Assembly (NCBI RefSeq): GCF_036373705.1
Contig: NC_089864.1
Span: forward strand, 15,486,501 to 15,550,500
DNA: 64,000 bases
Direction: 5' to 3'
Origin: Amia ocellicauda
Taxonomy: Eukaryota; Chordata; Actinopteri; Amiiformes; Amiidae
The translations under genes were made by a program, and so were the position numbers. Below the pieces are notes generated by a model, which searched no databases, had not been told where the DNA came from, and worked only from the letters and a program-made list of their open reading frames with translations. Below, piece by piece: positions 56,354 to 64,000 of the stretch (the first letter of the stretch is position 1; each line of letters starts with the position of its first letter).

Positions 56354-57574
56354 CACTCACCTAACAGATTATTAGGAACACCATACTAATACTGTGTTTG
56401 ACCCCCTTTCGCCTTCAGAACTGCCTTAATTCTACATGGCATTGATTCAACAAGGTGCTGAAAGCATTCTTTAGAAATGTTGGCCCATATTGATAGGATA
56501 GCATCTTGCAGTTGATGGAGATTTGTGGGATGCACATCCAGGGCACGAAGCTCCCGTTCCAACACATCCCAAAGATGCTCTATTGGGTTGAGATCTGGTG
56601 ACTGTGGGGGCCAGTTTAGTACAGTGAACTCATTGTCATGTTCAAGAAACCAATTTGAAATGATTCGACCTTTGTGACATGGTGCATTATCCTGCTGGAA
56701 GTAGCCATCAGAGGATGGGTACATGGTGGTCATAAAGGGATGGACATGGTCAGAAACAATGCTCAGGTAGACCGTGGCATTTAAACGATGCCCAATTGGC
56801 ACTAAGGGGCCTAAAGTGTGCCAAGAAAACATCCCCCACACCATTACACCACCACCACCAGCCTGCACAGTGGTAACAAGGCATGATGGATCCATGTTCT
56901 CATTCTGTTTATGCCAAATTCTGACTCTACCATCTGAATGTCTCAACAGAAATCGAGACTCATCAGACCAGGCAACATTTTTCCAGTCTTCAACTGTCCA
57001 ATTTTGGTGAGCTTGTGCAAATTGTAGCCTCTTTTTCCTATTTGTAGTGGAGATGAGTGGTACCCGGTGGGGTCTTCTGCTGTTGTAGCCCATCCGCCTC
57101 AAGGTTGTACGTGTTGTGGCTTCACAAATGCTTTGCTGCATACCTCGGTTGTAACAAGTGGTTATTTCAGTCAAAGTTGCTCTTCTATCAGCTTGAATCA
57201 GTCGGCCCATTCTCCTCTGACCTCTAGCATCAACAAGGCATTTTCGCCCACAGGACTGCCGCATACTGGATGTTTTTCCCTTTTCACACCATTCTTTGTA
57301 AACCCTAGAAATGGTTGTGCGTGAAAATCCCAGTAACTGAGCAGATTGTGAAATACTCAGACCGGCCCGTCTGGCACCAACAACCATGCCACGCTCAAAA
57401 TTGCTTAAATCACCTTTCTTTCCCATTCAGACATTCAGTTTGGAGTTCAGGAGATTGTCTTGACCAGGACCACACCCCTAAATGCATTGAAGCAACTGCC
57501 ATGTGATTGGTTGGTTAGATAATTGCATTAATGAGAAATTGAACAGGTGTTCCTAATAATCCTTTAGGTGAGTG
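56354..57574 (-). mobile_element. Full-length Tc1/mariner DD36E transposon, copy 1
   Basis: A 1.2-kb element bounded by 29-bp terminal inverted repeats starting CACTCACCTAA. The two ends differ at two bases. TA flanks the left end (56352-56353); the right flank is TG, so one target-site copy has mutated. A single intact transposase ORF fills the minus strand. Low divergence between the ends and from copy 2 indicates a young insertion. The right end lies about 2.3 kb upstream of the RAB21 start codon. Confidence 0.93.
56386..57426 (-). CDS. Tc1/mariner transposase, intact, DD36E type
   Basis: 346-aa cut-and-paste DNA transposase with no stops or frameshifts. Visible in order: paired N-terminal helix-turn-helix domains (about 5-110, with LLGFSRTTISRVYKEW and TTRTTLRRMGY), a basic linker, then the RNase-H-like catalytic core. 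The catalytic triad reads D155 (AWSDESRF), D246 (FQQDNAPCH) and E283 (SPDLNPIEHLW). I count 36 residues between the second D and E, against 34 in classical Tc1, which fits the DD36E (Incomer-type) group known from fish and other vertebrates. Expression from a promoter has not been shown. The TIRs sit 20-150 bp outside the ORF, so the copy has the parts needed for autonomy. Confidence 0.93.
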   Translation of the reverse strand: MGKKGDLSNFERGMVVGARRAGLSISQSAQLLGFSRTTISRVYKEWCEKGKTSSMRQSCGRKCLVDARGQRRMGRLIQADRRATLTEITTCYNRGMQQSICEATTRTTLRRMGYNSRRPHRVPLISTTNRKKRLQFAQAHQNWTVEDWKNVAWSDESRFLLRHSDGRVRIWHKQNENMDPSCLVTTVQAGGGGVMVWGMFSWHTLGPLVPIGHRLNATVYLSIVSDHVHPFMTTMYPSSDGYFQQDNAPCHKGRIISNWFLEHDNEFTVLNWPPQSPDLNPIEHLWDVLERELRALDVHPTNLHQLQDAILSIWANISKECFQHLVESMPCRIKAVLKAKGGQTQY

Positions 57575-59503
57575 TGTCTATATATAGTTCAAACCTTTTA
57601 TAATTGCAAATAAGTTAAAATATTTTAAAATGTTAAAATTTTGTTTTAGATATGTTATTCATAAGACACTGATATCCGTAATTTTTCTTTTTATTGTGAA
57701 GACTGCCAGGTGCACTGCATTTTCTTTGCTTAATCAATTTTAAAAACAAAATGCATAGAAAATAGTATTTTAACAATATTTTAGGTTCCTGGAGAACCTT
57801 TACAATAGTATAATTATTTCTGGAATTAAATTAATAAAATATAACAACCATATGGCAAGAGTTTGAATTATTGATGTACAGCATTTTGTGTTTGTCTTTT
57901 CTATTAATTGTGTTTGAAATGATTTACTCTGCTATTGTTATGTTTACATCAAAAGCAAATCTCTGCAGTTATAAAATACAGAATATAATTGCCCATCATA
58001 AAATGCTTTATTTAACATTTCATGGATACATTTTGTCAGATTTACACTGGGGAAGTTCTTTTAGTTGTAATTGAAGCATCTAAAGTTCTCTCGAGTCCAG
58101 TATGTATTTTTGTGGTTGTGTCATGGTCCTTTCAAAATCAACTCACACAATCTCTTAAATTGTAGTATTTTTGTATTTAAATACAACATAAAAATTCCTG
58201 TCATATGGTAATTATACTTTATTAATGTTTCCTGCAGCAGATGCTATACGACCCCGTCTTGTTGATGCCCCTACTTTTGAGTAAGCCTCCTGTACCATTT
58301 GTCTGACCCCATAAATGGTTATTATAATTTGTGTAGCAACCATCTTACTAACCTTCATGTTTTTTTTTTTTTTTAATATATATAGCTGTTACCAGATATG
58401 TTTTTAGGTCAATAACCTTTTACCTGAGATCTGAGACTTTTACCATGATGACAAACAATACTGACTGGATTACTCCTGTAAACCTTTTTTATGCCCAGTG
58501 ACCATGAACGCACCTTCCAGTTACTTCCAATAATGTTTTGGAAAACTCAGATGACTAAAAAGTGGTGTAGGATTACTTAACAGCATTTATTTTCAGCAAC
58601 AACAGTGTGAGAATGCATTTGAACATGGTATACCTGGAAATATATAGAATACATTTTTACAGATATGCATTGTTAATAGTTAATAATTTGCCTACAAATA
58701 CTGAATGTATACCTTAATTATGTGATAACAATGTGAATACATTTGAAGGAAGCTATTCAACTTTATAGCTGGGTAATCTTTAGCACTAAAATATACTATA
58801 ATAAAACTCAGCAATACTATACGTTATATTTACTGACAATGAGATTTAACCACACACTTCTAGCAAACTATTTACACTGCCATCTACAGTTAGGAGTATT
58901 CATAACAGAGAATAGGCCAACCATGCATTAAACATACAGCAATTTAGTATAAGCCTAAATCTGACAATGACATTAACTGGAAACATGAACTCTAATGCTA
59001 TCAGTGACTGTGTGACTTGTTAATTCAACTAAGTTGCTTAAGGAGCATTAAAAGTAAGTTTGCTTAAAGTTCTCAGTCATAATAAACTATCTAAAATATA
59101 GAACTACATTTGAGGTTCCCCATCCTGAAAGACAGTCATATTTGAAATATATAAGTTCAAACTTTGTTTCTGAAAGGTATGAGAAACATACACATACAAA
59201 ACATACATGTAGCAATCAGACTCTAATGAAACAATATGAGAATGTAACACAAAACACAGACCAGATTCTGCTGTAACAATATTATAAAGTAGTTCTAAAA
59301 TAGAATCCCATCACTTTTAGACTTCCATACTTTGATGTTCTGCTGATCTAGGAATACCAAACATGTCCACACCTTTGCAAAGCTTTCTCTGAACCTTGTT
59401 TTCCAAATATTGAGCCCCACACCATCATGTGCTCTTCCAGCTGTTACTGTAAAATGTCTTCCTGCATTTTAGATCATGCATATCAAGCTTAGCAATATGG
59501 TGC

Positions 59504-59560
<57 letters not shown>

Positions 59561-59640
59561 GCAAGCCTTGTTGCAGTGTTTTAATTATTTTCATTACTGC
59601 TCATATGCATCTGCTAATGCAATTATGCCCTTATGCTGCC
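57575..59640. other. Upstream flank of RAB21, no gene found
   Basis: AT-rich DNA. A 43-nt exon-like stretch at 58238-58280 has a good acceptor (tttcctgcag) and donor (GAgtaag), but no partner exon was found. The TA microsatellite at 59508-59558 closes the region. Confidence 0.55.
59508..59558. repeat. (TA)n microsatellite
   Basis: About 25 TA units, 80 bp ahead of the CpG-rich RAB21 promoter. Confidence 0.95.
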
Positions 59641-59885
59641 GCTGCCCAGCTCATCATATGATCCCCGAAGCGTGACGTAGAGGAAGGAGACGCCATTAGA
59701 CGCCGACAGACGGAGAGAGAGAGCCGTGTGGAGCCGCTGTTATTGACTCCAGTCCCCTCGCCGTACGTTGGTTTTTCAATCCCCGGGTTTCTTCGCTCTT
59801 CCTCCCGTGGATGCCTGACGTGACTCGCAACCTGGGGCTCTTCTCCTGAGACACTTGTTTTCCTAACCGAGGGCAGGATTTCGCG
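59640..59885 (+). promoter_or_regulatory. rab21: RAB21 promoter and 5' UTR (CpG-rich)
   Basis: An abrupt shift from AT-rich to CpG-rich sequence occurs at about 59640 and continues through exon 1 into the intron, to about 60240. A CRE-like TGACGTAG lies at 59673-59680. No TATA box is seen. The exact transcription start is unknown. Confidence 0.65.
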
Positions 59886-60041
59886 ATGGCGGCCGGGGGA
59901 GCGGGCGGCGGCGGCGGCGGTGCCAGCAAAACCTACTCCTTCAAGGTGGTGCTGCTGGGCGAGGGCTGCGTGGGCAAGACGTCCCTGGTCCTCCGCTACT
60001 GCGAGAACAAGTTCAACGACAAACACATCACGACGCTGCAG
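59886..60041 (+). CDS. rab21: RAB21 small GTPase, first coding exon (partial)
   Basis: RAB21 is an early-endosomal Rab GTPase involved in integrin and cargo traffic (known). This exon encodes the first 52 residues: a glycine-rich N-terminus (residues 4-12, from a GGC/GGT trinucleotide run), then YSFKVVLLGEGCVGKTSLVLRYCENKF, in which G25-S33 is the GTP-binding P-loop, and DKHITTLQ up to the switch I region. It ends at CAG/GTTTGG after 60041, the junction expected from human RAB21. The remaining exons, with switch II, NKxD and the C-terminal CC prenylation motif, lie beyond the window; at least 3.9 kb of intron 1 is present. Confidence 0.95.
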
Positions 60042-63000
60042 GTTTGGCCATTTCTCGGTTTTGCGCCGTATCATCGCTGCCGGGCGGGGGAGGGTTCAGC
60101 GCGGCGGCGTTGTCACCGCAGGCGGGACAGGTTTGCCTTCCGCCCGGCAGACACCCGGCCCGATGCCGCGGCTGTAAGGGGCTGCTCGGCGGTGGGAAGC
60201 GGGGGTGTTTCGCGGGGGAGTGTGGGTGCCAGGAAAGGCCTGCTGCTGCTGCTGCTTTGTTAAGCACTGCGCGTTTATCCAGTGTTTACCTTCATTGTCC
60301 ACAAAGGGAGATGGGTATTAAAAGCCTATATTCATTACAGTTGCGGGGGAAAGTTGAAGGCCCGCTTCCTTAACCCTTTGATTGTCGCTACAGTGTGTTT
60401 TTATGTTGACTATCTTTATGATCATGTGCTGTGAGCGGTTCAGATCCCAGGTGGAAACCATGCTTTGGTAGGAAAGACGGGTCCTATAAAATCTGCTGCG
60501 TTACTGGTGCCAGGACTGTAGCCACCCTGTGCAGGATGCGTCTGACACACTTGTGATGCAGAGGTACAAGCAGAGCTCATCATTTCAGCTGGGGGATGGG
60601 GACGGGCTTTGGGGTTCATGTATGCATCATTGCTTTTGATATTCTCATACACCTCGATTGCATCTGAAACTGATCTGAGGGGGCTTTAGCAGACTGCCTC
60701 ACAACTGATAGAGGCTTATTAAAGCACCCCTTCCTGTAGGCCATTGGGCATCCAAATGCATGGCGTACTACTCATCTGTTTTCAGAAGAAAGGGGTGGTC
60801 CTCTCCAGAAAGTGAGATGAGTCGTATGCAAATGTCCACACTGTCCTCTTTCACTTCTCAGTGTAAGTAGTTTTAGGTTTTTTTTAATTAATTGGTTACC
60901 TTAAATAGGAAGTAAAGTCTCAAACTTTGCATATTACGACATGGGTACAGGCTGTCAACACGGTTTAGGTGGCTTAATTAGCTTACACAAGATTTCTCCT
61001 GTTTGACTAACCTTCAACCTGACAAACTCAGACTTGTTGAGGTTTCAAGTATGTGGTGACTTGGTAAGGCCCTCCCCCCCTTTCCTACTCCTCAGCAGTT
61101 ATAATAGAAGCTAATCAGTGATTCAGTATTTCTGCATCCTGCTGTTCATCCAGCTCTTCAGAGTTTTTGTTCTCTCCAGTACTGTAAACAGGCTTATGTT
61201 TTTCTCCAGTAATATGGCATCATAGTTATAAATAGTGCTGTCACAGTCAGCAGTTCACCTGGTGAAATGAACTTCCTCATGGATAGGTGTTATCCGACGC
61301 CTGCTTAGAGAATCTGGTCAGAGCTAGTTCCTGGTGTTGACTGTCCATACCCAAAAGAGTCCATTTTAGAGCCCACAGTTGTCAAGCAAGTGCATGCCTT
61401 AAAAAATAAATATATAATTGTATTAAAAGGCAGGATCAGAAAGCATAAACCTGTCTAGAGTATTTGTCTATTGATCTTAACTTTAGTTTCCAAGCCAGTT
61501 CACTATGAGTTGAGTGCCCGGCATAGCTATAAAGTGGTTGGAGGATGTAGAGAGCTGTCACCGATTGCAGTATAAATGGGAGCAGAGCTTTGTTCAAGGG
61601 AGTTAAGATTTTATTGCTGCACAGTCCAAGTTGTGATTGATTTCACTCGTCCTTTCCTGACGCGACTCCACACCCTTCTTTGTGATGGTTTGGTCAGTTC
61701 CTAAGTGAACCTGCCTCTGCTTGTTTTTCATTCCTTGGCTGTTGACACATTTAATTTGCATTTTTATTCATAATGGTATGCTGAAATAACCTGGTGGTAG
61801 TTTTATTTTTACATTTGTTAAAGTTTATAATGCATCTTAATGCTTTCGTTCATTTTTAATGATCAGGGTGGGGTGTTTCCAGTCAATCCTAAGTGTGCTG
61901 TTGATATAATTTTTGTTGCACAGTTTCATGTAGTTAATGCAGGGCAAAGTTTGTGTCAAAGGTGATTTTACTTTCATTATGGAAATGTAGAAAAACTGGC
62001 ACATTTGCATGTTATAGTTTTATTTAGATCTGGAGGAAGTGTTGTGAGACTCCTGACTTCCACCTGCACAGACTACAGCTCTGCCATCTGCAATACAGGA
62101 CCGGATCTTCCCGTTTTAAAGTGTTCAAGTTTGTCTGCTTTCTTCTATTGTCTTGGCCCAATTTGATAGTCATGTTGTTAGCGAGTCTTATACGGTTCCT
62201 TCCTAAGTCTTAAAAAGGCAGAACTTTAAATGCACATTGTATGATGTGTCTTTGAGGACATCTAAAATAGCACACTTCTAAAAATCTAAAATCTAAAGGA
62301 AGTTGCTTGGTTGGTTAATTTAATCTATTGTCGGTGATCTATTCAGTTAACATCACTTCACCATTATTGCACTACAGATCCAGATGCTTTTTAAGAAGAC
62401 TTGTTTTACTGTTATGACTGAAATATGTTGAAAAGGGGAGTACTGTACATAGACTATGATGCATTGCATTGCAGACCAGTGAACTCTCAACAGTTAGTCT
62501 TTCAGTTTGATTGCACAACTAACCACCTGCTTTGGAGTCAACTGCCAAAATGACACTTCTTGTTTCACGGTGGAAATTAAATGCTTCTGTGGGACCAAAA
62601 TGTCCTGTGCACAGGGCTTGAGACCCCACTTCTTGTGGCTGTGCTGCGTATGTTTAATGCAATTGTATATCCTGTCTGCTGCTGTAGCCCATCCTGTGAA
62701 GGCAGTAAATGATGCTGGGGCAGCTCCAAGTATCCAAGTAGTCGAGTCCTATCTTGAGTTTCCAGTGTTTTTGTCCTGTACTGTTTAACAATGCTTTAGA
62801 TTTTGTTAATGCCTTCAAATCATGACTTAGTATGCAACTCCTGATACAGTTGTTGTATTGTATCATTAACACATACCATAACGTCACATGATGAGATAAG
62901 GGACAAGCGTCCAAAGCTTTTAAAATCTAAAATAGGCTATTTGTTCAGACATGCAGATGTCAATGTAAATATTTTAATTTTCATTACCTACATGTTGTAT

Positions 63001-63654
63001 TTGAATCATGCATTAGTCTTCTAAGCATTCAGTAAAAAAATGTAAGTAATAAACTCACAATCTGCATTCAATCATTTATATTGTAGTGTATATGCCTATG
63101 TCAGCCCTGTATCTTCTGGAAGTCCAGTTGTGATGAGTGTTTGATATTATAGAGCTATTCTTACAGCATATATGTTGTATAGAGATAGAAAACGTATCCT
63201 TTCTTCAGCTATTGCAACTCTCTAGGCATTAACTTTGCTATTCCAAGTTTTCCTTTGTGTTTTTTTAAGATTAACTCGCCTGTAATTTTAACTGTTAAAA
63301 ACAATAGAAGGGGTTAGTTTTATTTTTAAAATGAAGAATGACTTTCATTCAGTTTGAGAACAATTAATTTTCTAAGCAGGACAATGAAGAAGGAAGAGCT
63401 GAAGTTGATGGTCTTTGTGAGAAAGCAAAATTGTGGGTCTCAGAATTTAACCATAACTGTCAGTGAGATTAATCCTTTTCATGTTTGAAATGTGAAGAAG
63501 GGATGGGTAATTATATTTTTGTATTGAGGATCATTATGCATTGGAAGAAAGCAAAATCAGTAGGCCTGTTCGATCTCACGGTATAATAGACAACCTAAAG
63601 TTTCTGAAATATGAATGGGTTTAGTTATTTAATATTCAAGAATATATCAATATA
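60042..63654 (+). other. rab21: RAB21 intron 1 (part)
   Basis: CpG-rich for the first 200 bp, including a short CTG run near 60239-60256, then ordinary AT-rich intron. No further RAB21 exon or other gene was recognised. Confidence 0.7.
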
Positions 63655-64000
63655 CACTCATCTAAAGGATTATTAGGAACACCTGTTCAATTTCTCATTA
63701 ATGCAATTATCTAACCAACCAATCACATGGCAGTTGCTTCAATGCATTTAGGGGTGTAGTCCTGGTCAAGACAATCTCCTGAACTCCAAACTGAATGTCT
63801 GAATGGGAAAGAAAGGTGATTTAAGCAATTTTGAGCGTGGCATGGTTGTTGGTGCCAGACGGGCCGGTCTGAGTATTTCACAATCTGCTCAGTTACTGGG
63901 ATTTTCACGCACAACCGTTTCTAGGGTTTACAAAGAATGGTGTGAAAAGGGAAAAACATCCAGTATGCGGCAGTCCTGTGGGCGAAAATGCCTTGTTGAT
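63655..64000 (+). mobile_element. Tc1/mariner DD36E transposon, copy 2, cut by window end
   Basis: It starts with CACTCATCTAAAGG directly after a TA (63653-63654), followed by the same 150-bp leader as copy 1 and the start of the same transposase. It lies in RAB21 intron 1, in the opposite orientation to copy 1 and 6.1 kb away. Differences seen in the shared part are few single bases. Confidence 0.93.
63803..64000 (+). CDS. Transposase of DD36E copy 2 (N-terminal 66 aa)
   Basis: Open from ATG 63803 to the window edge (66 codons). The translation equals copy 1 except for one Ile-to-Val change at residue 39. It covers the first helix-turn-helix region; the catalytic core is outside the window, so intactness cannot be judged. 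Confidence 0.9.
   Translation, partial: MGKKGDLSNFERGMVVGARRAGLSISQSAQLLGFSRTTVSRVYKEWCEKGKTSSMRQSCGRKCLVD

Noticed and set aside
59476..59661. 61-codon ORF with an Ile-Tyr repeat
   Set aside because: Produced by translating the TA microsatellite.

Overview
The window is vertebrate nuclear DNA, most likely from a ray-finned fish. It has spliced genes with GT/AG introns, AT-rich intergenic DNA, many (TA)n and (TAA)n microsatellites, fish-type Tc1/mariner, hAT, SINE and LINE copies, and proteins close to human orthologues but clearly diverged. I cannot fix the species. Gene order is the conserved LGR5 - ZFC3H1 - TMEM19 - RAB21 block (human chromosome 12q), which supports the orthology calls made from translated exons. 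THAP2, which lies between ZFC3H1 and TMEM19 in human, was not seen.

Layout. 1-7222 (+): the last five coding exons and long 3' UTR of LGR5, an R-spondin receptor. 7.2-17.6 kb: intergenic, with a degenerate LINE in an inverted configuration (8.14-8.98 kb) and a small CpG-rich islet near 13.1 kb. 17.7-38.5 kb (-): complete ZFC3H1, reconstructed as 35 coding exons (5895 nt, 1964 aa) with every splice phase consistent; it is the zinc-finger core of the nuclear PAXT exosome-targeting complex. 38.7-42.1 kb: intergenic, between divergent promoters. 42.2-48.9 kb (+): complete TMEM19 (six coding exons, 337 aa), with a spliced upstream ORF that stops two bases before its start codon. Its introns carry a tRNA-derived SINE and a hAT-type MITE. 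51.4-53.8 kb (+): a small spliced gene for an 80-aa basic protein with a KEN box, behind a CCAAT/CHR-type promoter; I do not recognise the family. 55.0-57.6 kb: an internally deleted Tc1-like element beside a full-length Tc1/mariner copy with an intact 346-aa DD36E transposase. 59.6-64.0 kb (+): promoter, first coding exon and start of intron 1 of RAB21, with a second, oppositely oriented DD36E copy running off the window end.

The genes share a conserved neighbourhood but no common pathway: Wnt signalling at the membrane (LGR5), nuclear RNA decay (ZFC3H1), an integral membrane protein of the DUF92 family (TMEM19), a probable cell-cycle protein (80-aa gene) and endosomal traffic (RAB21). I found no new multi-gene system. 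The items most worth following up are the KEN-box gene with its hairpin promoter, the intact DD36E transposon pair around RAB21 exon 1, the TMEM19 upstream ORF, and the LINE inversion.
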